From: Enterococcus silesiacus
GTDB lineage: Bacteria > Bacillota > Bacilli > Lactobacillales > Enterococcaceae
NCBI GenBank assembly: GCA_001465115.1
Contig: CP013614.1
Location: forward strand, 1,922,001-1,986,000
Length of the DNA stretch: 64,000 bases
Direction of reading: 5' to 3'
Part shown: positions 49,978 through 59,305 of the stretch, piece by piece
Layout: every line of letters starts with the position of its first letter
How positions within the stretch are numbered: position 1 is the first letter of the stretch
Translations under genes and position numbers: made by a program
The notes under the pieces: model-generated
Told to the model about the DNA's origin: nothing
Databases searched by the model: none
The model's input: only the letters and a program-made list of their open reading frames with translations

Positions 49978-52900
49978 TTACCTTTGATCTATTTGTTTTT
50001 TTCTACGATAATAGATAACATAATAACCCAATAGACCGATAATCAAACAATTCCCTAATACCGTATACCAGTGTTCAACTTGTTCATTGGTCCTTGGTAG
50101 TTTTTTCTTAACAACTGCAGATGTTTTTGGGAATTGAGTATCATTCGCTTTCGCTGTTGTTTTCTCTTTTGATACGTTTGGTACATTTGGTACTTCTGGT
50201 ACTTCTGGCACTTCTGGTAGTTTGGGATCAGTAATAGATGGTCCTAATTCTTTTTCATAGACGTAAATTATTTTTTGCGGTGCCTCTGTAAACATAACTT
50301 CATCTACTCCAACTAGTTGATTCATTCTATTTCTTAATTGAGGCGTTGGTTTTTGTACCTCTTTAAAACGATAGCCTGTGATTTCTTTTGGTGTAACGGT
50401 TTGTTTTGTGCCGATTTTTTCTTTCAGTAAGATGTCATCATCGATTTGATTGCCTTTTGTATCCACATGCTGGAGTAGAATTTCTCCTATCTTATGCTCG
50501 TTTTCTACAGTTAATTCGATATTTAAATGCTCTGGATCGATCGTGATATCTTGCTCAAGTTCTTTCAGATGATAACCAACAGGTGCTTTGGTCTCAGTCA
50601 GTGTATAAGTATCTTGTGCTACTTTTTCAAATACAGCTTCACCATTCTCATCTGTTGTCAATGTGACTGGATTCGTAGGATCAATTTTAGAAACAAGTGT
50701 GAATTCAGCTCCGCTCAGTACTTGTTTTGTTTCTTGATCGATTTTTTTCACATGGATCGTTCCCATTGATAATTCGTTTGTTTTAGCTCCTGTAGCAGCT
50801 GTTTCTGATTCGATCAACTCTTTCGTTAATGCTAGAGAAACTGGCGCTGCATCTAACTCGTACCCTACTGGTGCTTTCACTTCTGTAAATTCGTAATCCC
50901 CTTCAGTCAGATCTCCAACAGTAATCAAGCCTTGTTCATTTGAGTTGAATACATAAGCTTGGTTTTGATCCGCTGTCCAATTTACTGTATTTTGCTCATC
51001 TAGATGGTAGTATTCTATTTTTTCCTGAATATGACGTGATAAATTAAACTGGGCACCTGATAAAGCGGCTCCTTTTGGATCTACTTTTTTCAGTTCCACT
51101 GTACCTGTTGTGATGATTGGTTCATTTTCAACGATAGTGACATAATTTGGCTCAGCTATATCGTCATCTGATTTGGTAGATAAAAGGACACCTTTTTGAT
51201 ACTCATCAGATAATTTATACCCATCTGGAGCTGTAATTTCTTTAATCAAATACTCACCTTCAGCTACTGATTTAAAGAGGGCATTCCCCTCCTGATCAGA
51301 TCTTACCTTTAATCCTAGCGATTGCTTGCTTTCTTTGTCAAACAGTTCAAAAACGGCTCCATTTAACGGTTCTTGTGTACGTGCATCAACTTTTTTCAGT
51401 GGAATCTGGCCGACCCCTTTTCCAGAACCAGAACCACTTGTAATGGTATGATTTACCGTTGACCAATCTGATTTAATCGCTTTATTATTTGAAAAAACTG
51501 CTGTATTCATTACATTTGCTGATTTTGTTGTAACGGTTTGATACTCTACAGAAACGCCTCGAGTTTCTTTTTTAAAGGTGATCTTAAAATAATTTGTTTC
51601 ATAATTTTTCAAAAGCGAGCCTGCTGCGCTTTGATCTGGATCATAAGTGAAAGTGATCTCGTAGTCTTCACCTAAACTGAGAACCTTATTTGTAACTAAG
51701 TCTCTGACCACAAAAGCATCCGTTCCTATTACAAAATTAGTATTTTCAGCTTTCGATAAATCACTTAGTGTGAAGCTATCTTCTAAAACTAACTTTTCAT
51801 ATGGACGATTTGCCGGCATAGTATTTGTTTGAATATACCAATTAGCAAGTTTATTGTCTGCTGTTGAAACTCTGCCCACTTTATAAGTATTGATCCCTAA
51901 AGCCACTGTTTCTTCCGCTTTAAGTTCGTGTTGATAGTCCTTTTCATCGCTAATTTTAGCTATATTCGTAAATTTAGTGTAGTAATCAGAAACAGGAGCA
52001 GTAGTTGGTGCTGTTTTATAGCGGATTGCTACTTTTTTGTTCCCAATAGATGAAAATTCTAGATGAATATGATTATCTTTGATTTCCATAACAGTAGGAT
52101 AGCGGGCATCTCCTGGTTGAATTGCCTCACCTGTCAACACTACTTCCTTGCCATTTTCATTGATAATCTTATCTAGTTCGAGAATTTCAATCGAGTCTTT
52201 ATCTAATTTTTGAATTGATTCGATTTCATCCTCTAAAATAAGATTTTTATATTTATGTCGCTCTTCATTGATTCCGATCGTCCAGGTAAATATCCCCGCT
52301 GTGTTTGCATATACAACATTTTTCTTACCGCCTCCAACTAAAAAGCTAGGAATACTGAATGTTGCTGAAGCTTCCATCGGAATATTTCCATTTCCTGCAA
52401 GGGAAACTTTATTACTTAGTTCATCGCCTACATTAATATCTGTGTTATCAAACTTGCTTGTATACGTCAAAACATATTTATTCGTTGTAACGCCAGCGTG
52501 AATGCCTAACATATCCACTGTAAAGCCGGAACTTGTTTTCTTGATCGTATAATCTTGTCCAACAACTAATGGGTGCTTCGTTTTGTCATCACCTTTAGCA
52601 TAATAGTAAAAATCAGCAGATCCATCCACTAGCTCTTTTACTCGCTCACCAAACACATCAATCATTTGATTGAACTGCATTCCCCAGTGTTTATTATTGA
52701 CAATGATCGACCAGTCTACGGTTCCCTCTGTCATATCTAGAGAATCTTCTTCCAGTATTTTAGAAATATTTGATGGCGCTAAATTGATTTTTGCTTCATC
52801 GCTTCCTAAGGTATCTGAAGCCTGATTTTCGATCACCCGCGGGCTAGGATTTTGAACAGCTGTTTCATAAACAAATCGATAGGCCTGAGTTGATGTAGCA

Positions 52901-54363
52901 TTTTGGTTATTGGTATAAGTGTAATCTGTTGTATATTGACCAAAGCCACTTGTATCCCAGTGACTTGTTGGCGCAAAACCGCCTTGGCTGATCGAATTGG
53001 TGCCATAAACATATAAATAATAAATTTTTAGACTTGAAAAAGTTAAATCATTGGCAACTTCATCCTTGAGGATATCGGTAAATTTGCTTCCTTGAGTCAG
53101 CTCAGTATTATCCGTATTGTAATCGATCGTCCAAACGATTGTATTTGTTTTGACATTGTACTCCCCTTTTTTAGTTATGTGAGGATTGTGATTATACTGA
53201 AAATAAACATAATTTGAAAGAGATGTTCCATAAATAGTTGCTTCAGTTCTCAGATTATACAACTCTTCATTAACGATCGACTCTTCTTCAATAACTGATT
53301 CATACGATAGAATCACAGCTTTATTCGTTTCTTTATTTAGAATAGCTTCTAAATTAGCACCGTTTTGTTGAAGTGTGTAATCTCCACTTCCTAACAAAAT
53401 AGGTTCACCAATCAACTGACCGCCCATCGAAACGTCTTGTTCAAAAACTTTTACATCTTTGATATCGATATAAGCCGATGCATCTTCATTCTGGCTCGAG
53501 CCTTTTCTATTGATCGTGTTCTTGACCACTATTTTTTGATTTGGCTGGATGGTTTCTCGATTGATATTGGTTTTTATTTCTGTCGACACGAGATCTGTAT
53601 TAAAGGTTTTGTTTTTCTTCAGGCTAATGCTTCCTTCACCTGAAAGTTTAAATAAAATATCGTATTGTTTTTCCTGATTATTTGCTAAGGGGAAAACAAT
53701 CATTTTAAGTAAGTCACTATCATCGCTATATGGAATAAAACTTGTTTCAATATCGATTTGATATTTTCCATTGACTACGGTTTCATTAAAAACGATGGTA
53801 AGTTTTCCGGTCGTATCGATAGTCCAGCTTCCGACTGTCGCTAATTTTCCGGATATGTTGTTTGAAATCGCAATATCTGCTGGTAATTGATAGTCATATG
53901 TTCCAGCTTGAATTGTTTGATTTTCTGTCCCAACTTGTAGAGTTATCTTCAACGGTGCTTGTCTTTGAGGACGATTTGTCGTTGTGTTGAACTCTACTCC
54001 TTTAGAATCGGTCAATGTAACATTTGATATCAGGTTTTCAGCTTGTTGTACTTTTGCTTGTCTTGATTCGATTTCGACTTCACTCGCTGACGTTTCGGGT
54101 ATCGCTTCGGTTGTAGAAATTTCTACGGCCTCTGGTCGCTCATCTAAAGTATCACTTGTCGAAGAATCCTTTGTAAAAACACTTTCTGAACTTTCCAAAG
54201 AGCTTTCTTTGTTCGGTACTTCACTTGTTAGTTCATCAGACGATAAAGTATCAGAAGTTTCTTCTGACACGAATGTTTCAGCAAAACTAACAACAGGAAT
54301 CAAAGAATTAGCAATCATCAAAAGTATCACTATTATTATCCAAAATTTCTGTTTTTTCATCAT
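49978..54363 (-). CDS. Large wall-anchored adhesin with CnaB/SpaA and MucBP domains
   Basis: A 1461-residue surface protein. Signal peptide 1 to about 29 (ends VVSFAETF), a Ser/Glu-rich stretch to about 110, then several adhesin-type domains (about 110-980) in which W-T/Y-I..N motifs recur. Three CnaB/SpaA domains follow, starting near 988, 1088 and 1201 (each with KKVD or KKID Lys and an E-T/I-K-A-P loop that would form isopeptide bonds), a MucBP-like domain near 1293, a Pro-rich spacer, LPRTN at 1422-1426, a membrane helix and RRKK tail. The sortase signal is LPRTN, not LPxTG. Ligand unknown. Confidence 0.9.
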   Translation of the reverse strand: MMKKQKFWIIIVILLMIANSLIPVVSFAETFVSEETSDTLSSDELTSEVPNKESSLESSESVFTKDSSTSDTLDERPEAVEISTTEAIPETSASEVEIESRQAKVQQAENLISNVTLTDSKGVEFNTTTNRPQRQAPLKITLQVGTENQTIQAGTYDYQLPADIAISNNISGKLATVGSWTIDTTGKLTIVFNETVVNGKYQIDIETSFIPYSDDSDLLKMIVFPLANNQEKQYDILFKLSGEGSISLKKNKTFNTDLVSTEIKTNINRETIQPNQKIVVKNTINRKGSSQNEDASAYIDIKDVKVFEQDVSMGGQLIGEPILLGSGDYTLQQNGANLEAILNKETNKAVILSYESVIEEESIVNEELYNLRTEATIYGTSLSNYVYFQYNHNPHITKKGEYNVKTNTIVWTIDYNTDNTELTQGSKFTDILKDEVANDLTFSSLKIYYLYVYGTNSISQGGFAPTSHWDTSGFGQYTTDYTYTNNQNATSTQAYRFVYETAVQNPSPRVIENQASDTLGSDEAKINLAPSNISKILEEDSLDMTEGTVDWSIIVNNKHWGMQFNQMIDVFGERVKELVDGSADFYYYAKGDDKTKHPLVVGQDYTIKKTSSGFTVDMLGIHAGVTTNKYVLTYTSKFDNTDINVGDELSNKVSLAGNGNIPMEASATFSIPSFLVGGGKKNVVYANTAGIFTWTIGINEERHKYKNLILEDEIESIQKLDKDSIEILELDKIINENGKEVVLTGEAIQPGDARYPTVMEIKDNHIHLEFSSIGNKKVAIRYKTAPTTAPVSDYYTKFTNIAKISDEKDYQHELKAEETVALGINTYKVGRVSTADNKLANWYIQTNTMPANRPYEKLVLEDSFTLSDLSKAENTNFVIGTDAFVVRDLVTNKVLSLGEDYEITFTYDPDQSAAGSLLKNYETNYFKITFKKETRGVSVEYQTVTTKSANVMNTAVFSNNKAIKSDWSTVNHTITSGSGSGKGVGQIPLKKVDARTQEPLNGAVFELFDKESKQSLGLKVRSDQEGNALFKSVAEGEYLIKEITAPDGYKLSDEYQKGVLLSTKSDDDIAEPNYVTIVENEPIITTGTVELKKVDPKGAALSGAQFNLSRHIQEKIEYYHLDEQNTVNWTADQNQAYVFNSNEQGLITVGDLTEGDYEFTEVKAPVGYELDAAPVSLALTKELIESETAATGAKTNELSMGTIHVKKIDQETKQVLSGAEFTLVSKIDPTNPVTLTTDENGEAVFEKVAQDTYTLTETKAPVGYHLKELEQDITIDPEHLNIELTVENEHKIGEILLQHVDTKGNQIDDDILLKEKIGTKQTVTPKEITGYRFKEVQKPTPQLRNRMNQLVGVDEVMFTEAPQKIIYVYEKELGPSITDPKLPEVPEVPEVPNVPNVSKEKTTAKANDTQFPKTSAVVKKKLPRTNEQVEHWYTVLGNCLIIGLLGYYVIYYRRKKQIDQR

Positions 54364-54468
54364 TATCTCCTTTTATTTTTATAAAAAACAAACAACTATT
54401 ACCATAGTACCATAATATATTAATTTTAATAGATAAAATAATAATATTCTTTAATTTAAATACAAAAA

Positions 54469-54503
54469 AAGACATAAATGTTCAAAAAAAACAATTATGT
54501 CTT
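54469..54503 (-). terminator. dlt operon terminator
   Basis: AAGACATAA/TTATGTCTT stem, followed by seven T residues on the minus strand, 14 bases after the dltD stop. Confidence 0.85.
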
Positions 54504-54516
54504 ACTACTTTGTTGA

Positions 54517-55785
54517 CTATCTAATAGATTTCGGATTTTTTTGCTGCCACTCTTTTGAATAAAATGATCCATCAAGTTGATAATTTGGTGATTTAGTCGC
54601 ATCACTTTCTAGAAATGGCTGAATCCTTTGGTCAGCTTTTAACCAACCTCTCCAGCCTAAATGGATCGTATCAGCCATAAAGTATTGAGTATCACAATCT
54701 TTAGTGAAATCGGCAATATTGCTGAAGCCCTGACTTGTTAATTGGTATTTGACTTTTTTGGCAAAACCTTGCAGCATATCTTGGGAGAGACCGGTAAAAT
54801 CTGTCCAGTGTTTGTTTACTGGTGGGATAATAAAAAGTACATCCGCTTTCTCCTGCGCTAATCGACTGAGTACTAGTTGTAAATCAGAAAATTCAGGGGA
54901 AAAACGATAATCCCAATTTAATTGCGAACTTTCTAGGCTGTTCAGCTTCTTTTTTAACCGCTTATTATAGAAGGAATTAGAAATCTCAAATGGATTATTA
55001 TTTGTCGCTTTCTGACCGATTTCAGCTGCTATTTGATCTAATTCATTGGCATTATAAGTCATAGGTAACGGTTTTTCAGCTTTTTTGATTGTCTTATCTC
55101 TGCTTACCATACCAATTTTACTGAACAATTCATCTTCACGAGAAAACATATTGATCATTAAATTAATATAGTGCTTATCTGATGGATTTGGAATTTCACC
55201 AGAAATGATATTTTTCAAAGCACTACATAACCGTTTGTCTTCTTTTACTTTTGGAAAATCCATTAATCTTGACGCAAGATAAACATCGTCATCAGTGATT
55301 TTTTTTAGATCACTAACCCATTGATACGTTTGAAGCTCAGAATAATAGGCATTGAAATAATCATTGGTAACCCCTTCTTTAACAAACCACTGAGGCGAGA
55401 TAATGAAAACCACTTTTTTATGAGCAAGATTTTCTCCCATAGATTGCATCATCAAGGCCTGTGTTAAAGATTGCGTACCTGGAGCCCCTAATAAAAACGG
55501 ACGGTAGCCACGGTCATATTTTTCTGCTAAAACAGTCGGATGAAACGGACTGATTCGGCTTAACTCAGAAGAACCGAAAAATGGAATATATTCTTTTGAA
55601 CCAATTGCTTTATTCTTGATGGCATTTCCTCTTAGCACATTAGTTGCCATAGAGGTGGAAGCATCTGATAAAACGCGTTTGCTATCCACATCTATTTTAA
55701 ATGGTGCAAAGAAAAAAGCGACTAACAGAACCGCAGAAATTAGAATCGGTCCAAAGATTCCAAAAAGTTTTTTCTTCATGCTCAT
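54517..55785 (-). CDS. dltD: D-alanyl-lipoteichoic acid biosynthesis protein DltD
   Basis: Final enzyme of teichoic acid D-alanylation, a membrane-anchored SGNH-type protein on the outer face. The 422 residues have an N-terminal membrane helix (about 9-27), the GSSELSR motif (about 71-77) with the catalytic Ser, and the C-terminal DTIHLGWRGW with Asp and His. The ATG overlaps the end of dltC by one base. Last gene of dltXABCD. Confidence 0.95.
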   Translation of the reverse strand: MSMKKKLFGIFGPILISAVLLVAFFFAPFKIDVDSKRVLSDASTSMATNVLRGNAIKNKAIGSKEYIPFFGSSELSRISPFHPTVLAEKYDRGYRPFLLGAPGTQSLTQALMMQSMGENLAHKKVVFIISPQWFVKEGVTNDYFNAYYSELQTYQWVSDLKKITDDDVYLASRLMDFPKVKEDKRLCSALKNIISGEIPNPSDKHYINLMINMFSREDELFSKIGMVSRDKTIKKAEKPLPMTYNANELDQIAAEIGQKATNNNPFEISNSFYNKRLKKKLNSLESSQLNWDYRFSPEFSDLQLVLSRLAQEKADVLFIIPPVNKHWTDFTGLSQDMLQGFAKKVKYQLTSQGFSNIADFTKDCDTQYFMADTIHLGWRGWLKADQRIQPFLESDATKSPNYQLDGSFYSKEWQQKNPKSIR

Positions 55786-56021
55786 TATTGTAAGGCTTTC
55801 ACTTGTTCGACAACTTTATTTGGTGTGTTCCATAAATCGCGGTCAAATTCTGAAACAGGTACTTGCACATTTAATTGTCCATCAATTTCAACTAATAGCT
55901 GAACTGTTGCAAGTGAATCCATTAGTCCTTCTTCAAATAAATCAACATCTTTATTTTCTTTGACTTCATCAGTACCAGTAATTTCTTCCAAAATATCTAA
56001 AACTGTTTCTTCTATGTTCAT
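55785..56021 (-). CDS. dltC: D-alanyl carrier protein
   Basis: 78-residue acyl carrier protein that holds D-alanine as a thioester on phosphopantetheine. The attachment Ser36 lies in GLMDSLATV. Typical length and acidic helical composition. It lies 46 bases after dltB and overlaps dltD. Confidence 0.96.
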   Translation of the reverse strand: MNIEETVLDILEEITGTDEVKENKDVDLFEEGLMDSLATVQLLVEIDGQLNVQVPVSEFDRDLWNTPNKVVEQVKALQ

Positions 56022-56067
56022 GCGTAATTTCCCCTTTGTCGTACAGTTCTTAGCTGTAGTTTATTTT

Positions 56068-57273
56068 TTATTTAAAGAATAATGTATCTAAAAATCCTGA
56101 AAAGATCAAGAAGCTGAAGCAAACTGCATTAAATGTTAAAAAAACAGCGAATGCATGCGTGAATTTGTTCGATGGAATTTGTTCTTTATGCTTCTTCTTA
56201 AAACGTAGCCAAGCATCGGTCAAACAAATCAATGCAGCATGATAAAAGCCATATGCTAGATAATACCATGTTAAGCCGTGCCAGACGCCCATCAATAAGA
56301 ATAAGGCAAAATAACCAACATTCGATGCTACGATACGGCTCTTGAAGACTTTTTTCTTGATCAAAGTAAACATTAAGCGCATATAAATGTAATCACGGAA
56401 CCAAAATGAAAGAGTCATATGCCAACGATTCCAAAACTCCTTGATATTCCAGCTCAGAAACGGCTTATTAAAGTTGATTGGTGTGTCATACCCCATCAAG
56501 TAACTAGTTCCTACAGCAAACAAGCTGTAGCCTGCAAAATCAAAGAACAAATACATACTATAAATATACATATATGCGACTAATTCCCATGATATACCGC
56601 CTGATTTTGCAGCCAACTTCGCAACCACAGGTAGTAATACTTGGCCAAAGTAATAACCAATAATAAATTTATATAAAAATCCCAAGAAAAAATTGTGAAT
56701 CCCTTTTCCTAGAAAATCTACATATTCAACAGGCGTCGGCGGATTTTCAACATCTTTTTCGAAACGACGGTAGCGATCGATCGGACCAGACGAAATCGTT
56801 GGAAAGAATAAAAGAAATTCGATATACCGTAAAATATTGTATTCTTTGATCGAGCCATCCCGCATTTCCATGATGATCTGCACAGATTTAAAGGTTAAAT
56901 AAGAAATACCTAGGAACCCTAACAGAGAAGCATGACCTGAAACAAAAGGCACTACCTTAACTAAAACTAACGGTAAGATTGCTAAAAATACGGCTAAATA
57001 AAAGACCAGACTTTCGTTTTTCTTTTGACGATAATGAAAATAGAACCAAACGAGAATTGTCTGCCAAATGACATAGGCGATCAACGCTACGCCTTGTTTC
57101 CAGTCTTCACCACCAAAACTCATGTATAAGAACAATAATGTGACCAAAACTTGATACCAAGCCCAACGTTTTCCTTTAATAAATAAAGTCAGAATCATTG
57201 GTAACAATGCAATTAACAAATAAATAAAATAAATCGGATTCGCATAAGGAATCATATGAGGTACATCGATCAT
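56068..57273 (-). CDS. dltB: D-alanyl transfer protein DltB (MBOAT)
   Basis: Membrane-bound O-acyltransferase that takes D-alanine from DltC across the membrane. The 401 residues include about 11 hydrophobic segments, FWNRWHMTLSFWFRDYIYMR (about 280-299), and the MBOAT catalytic His in GVWHGLTWYY (about 334-343). Its start overlaps dltA by four bases. Confidence 0.96.
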   Translation of the reverse strand: MIDVPHMIPYANPIYFIYLLIALLPMILTLFIKGKRWAWYQVLVTLLFLYMSFGGEDWKQGVALIAYVIWQTILVWFYFHYRQKKNESLVFYLAVFLAILPLVLVKVVPFVSGHASLLGFLGISYLTFKSVQIIMEMRDGSIKEYNILRYIEFLLFFPTISSGPIDRYRRFEKDVENPPTPVEYVDFLGKGIHNFFLGFLYKFIIGYYFGQVLLPVVAKLAAKSGGISWELVAYMYIYSMYLFFDFAGYSLFAVGTSYLMGYDTPINFNKPFLSWNIKEFWNRWHMTLSFWFRDYIYMRLMFTLIKKKVFKSRIVASNVGYFALFLLMGVWHGLTWYYLAYGFYHAALICLTDAWLRFKKKHKEQIPSNKFTHAFAVFLTFNAVCFSFLIFSGFLDTLFFK

Positions 57274-58784
57274 GTTGCATTCACCTCATTTATCAATCCT
57301 TTACGGTCGATCTTTCCATTTGCTGTCAGCGGTAGCTTTTCAACATAGATAAATTTTTGCGGAATCATATAGTCCATCACTGAACGGCTCAATTCTTCTT
57401 TGATTGCTTTGGTCAATTTAAATTCTTTTTCAAATTCATGAGGATTAGCAACCACAAAAGCGACTAATTGTTGAACCTTATGGTTTTGATATTTTGGCAC
57501 TACTGCAGCATGTTTTATATAAGAAACACTGGCTAAATGATGATCGATATCTTCAAGTTCAATGCGATACCCATGCAGTTTCACTTGAAAATCGATCCGA
57601 CCATCATAAATCAGCATCTCATTTTTTAGTCTACCAGCATCCCCTGTGCGATAAGCTGGTTGGCCTTTATACTCAAAAAAGGCATCCGCTGTTTTTTCTG
57701 GATTATGTAGATAGCCTTTAGAAACACTTGGGCCAGCGATCACGATTTCTCCTACTTCTTCTGCGGGAAGCTCATGATCCTCGTTCATGATATACACAGT
57801 TGTATCATTTTTTACATAACCGATCGGCACGCGACTATATTCGTCTAAAATTTCTTGGGTGATCTTAACGCCTGAAACTGCCACTGTGGCTTCTGTTGGT
57901 CCATAGGTATTGAAGATAGTAGCTTTAGGAAATCGCTCTAATAATTTCTGAGCCGTTGTTTTAGGCAACTCTTCCCCACAAAATAGAAAAACTTTTAAAC
58001 TATCTACATGTTCACCATCAAACGTTGGCTCCATCAAACAAATATCCATAAATGACGGAGTTGAAACCCAAACTTCTATTTCCAGCTTGGGAAGTTCAGC
58101 AAACAGCTGTTTAAAGTCGTTGATGACGTCTTTAGGCAAGGGTGTCAAGGACCCACCAGAGGTCAAAGCAGGATACACAGCCATCACAGATAAATCAAAT
58201 GAATAAGGTGCCTGTGATAAAAAACGCATGCCTTCAGTAATCCCAAAATCTGCCAACTCCCAATTCACAAAGCTTAAAAGATTTCCATGACTGATTTGAA
58301 CCCCTTTAGGCACTCCAGTTGTTCCAGAAGTAAAAATAATATAGTAGGTTTCTGATTCAATAACAGGTTCAAGCTTGTTCGCATGTTGTGTGTCTACGAA
58401 AATGTTCTGTAATTCTTCCAATGAAATAATATCAGCAGCTGTTTTGATATCTGACCATTGCGCAACAGAGAAAATCACTGCCGGATCAGCTACATCTAAA
58501 ATCATTTCAACTCGTTCTTTTGGTGTGTGTGCTTCAATCGGTATATAGGCATGTCCTGCTTTTGATGCCCCTAAAAAACATGCCAGCATTTCAAATTCTA
58601 ATTCTCCGTAAACAACGACTGGACGAGCACGTCCTATGTTTTTTTGCAAATATGCAGCAATTGCATCGGAGTCACGCTTAAGCTCTCCATAAGTATATGT
58701 TCGTGTGTTTTCAATATAGACGGGACGGTTTGGCTCTGTTATCCCCCAACGATCAATTGCTTCAATAATATTTAAAATCGTCAT
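57270..58784 (-). CDS. dltA: D-alanine--poly(phosphoribitol) ligase subunit DltA
   Basis: Adenylates D-alanine and loads it on DltC in the cytoplasm. The 504 residues have the AMP-binding enzyme motifs YIIFTSGTTGVPKG (about 149-162), NTYGPTEATVAVSG (about 293-306), YRTGDAGRL and the C-terminal catalytic Lys in NGKIDRKGL. GGAGGGAATAC precedes the ATG. It follows dltX by 14 bases. Confidence 0.97.
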   Translation of the reverse strand: MTILNIIEAIDRWGITEPNRPVYIENTRTYTYGELKRDSDAIAAYLQKNIGRARPVVVYGELEFEMLACFLGASKAGHAYIPIEAHTPKERVEMILDVADPAVIFSVAQWSDIKTAADIISLEELQNIFVDTQHANKLEPVIESETYYIIFTSGTTGVPKGVQISHGNLLSFVNWELADFGITEGMRFLSQAPYSFDLSVMAVYPALTSGGSLTPLPKDVINDFKQLFAELPKLEIEVWVSTPSFMDICLMEPTFDGEHVDSLKVFLFCGEELPKTTAQKLLERFPKATIFNTYGPTEATVAVSGVKITQEILDEYSRVPIGYVKNDTTVYIMNEDHELPAEEVGEIVIAGPSVSKGYLHNPEKTADAFFEYKGQPAYRTGDAGRLKNEMLIYDGRIDFQVKLHGYRIELEDIDHHLASVSYIKHAAVVPKYQNHKVQQLVAFVVANPHEFEKEFKLTKAIKEELSRSVMDYMIPQKFIYVEKLPLTANGKIDRKGLINEVNAT

Positions 58785-58798
58785 GAAGTATTCCCTCC

Positions 58799-58948
58799 CT
58801 AAAATTCATTATAAATAAATGTACCGCCATCAATGTTTTTATAATGATATAAATAAATCAACATTAAAAGAATACCAAAATAAAATACGGTCTTTCCAAT
58901 GAATTTCCCCCAGTATTGGACATTTGGTTGAGTAAAAAAAGCTTTCAT
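58799..58948 (-). CDS. dltX: Teichoic acid D-Ala incorporation-associated protein DltX
   Basis: A 49-residue membrane peptide at the head of the dlt operon, starting MKAFFTQPNVQYWGKFIGKT. It has one transmembrane helix (about 20-36) and the conserved C-terminal end FIYNEF, whose motif is needed for D-Ala transfer to teichoic acid in homologues. GGAGG precedes the ATG at rather long spacing. Often missed in annotation because of its size. Confidence 0.9.
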   Translation of the reverse strand: MKAFFTQPNVQYWGKFIGKTVFYFGILLMLIYLYHYKNIDGGTFIYNEF

Positions 58949-59305
58949 TTTATCTTATGCCTCCAAATTTTTCATATAATCATATTTTTTGGTACTGCTA
59001 TTGTAATCAATACTAACGAGAAAAGAAACTAAATTCGCGAATAAAGCCGTCTTCCATACTAACAGTTTTGTCACCTTCGAACAAAAAAAGGGTAGAACAA
59101 AACGCAAAAGATTTTGTTCTACCCTCTTTTACTAAAGAAAAAACAAAAAAATACTTTTTTAATCGCTTTGCTGCTAAAACAATTCTACACCTTAGAAGAG
59201 CCTTTTGATCATGTAAGACACCCCGCACTTATACTAAATACAGCCTCAACCATGATATAGAAGCCACTACTTCATTGAAAAATCCCTTTAAAGAAACTTA
59301 AACTA
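58949..59305. other. Spacer between dltX and the ABC permease
   Basis: Holds the dlt leader and, on its far side, a terminator. I could not define a convincing dlt promoter; TTGATT and TATGAT stand 20 bases apart around 58975-59005. A 71-residue minus-strand frame at 59013-59228 runs straight through the terminator hairpin and is not considered a gene. Confidence 0.45.
59090..59124 (-). terminator. Terminator of the ABC transporter operon
   Basis: GGGTAGAACAAAA/TTTTGTTCTACCC stem with a 9-base loop, seven T residues following on the minus strand. Confidence 0.85.

Noticed and set aside
59013..59228. 71-residue minus-strand ORF before the ABC permease terminator
   Set aside because: It spans a perfect terminator stem, lacks a ribosome binding site and has no family resemblance.
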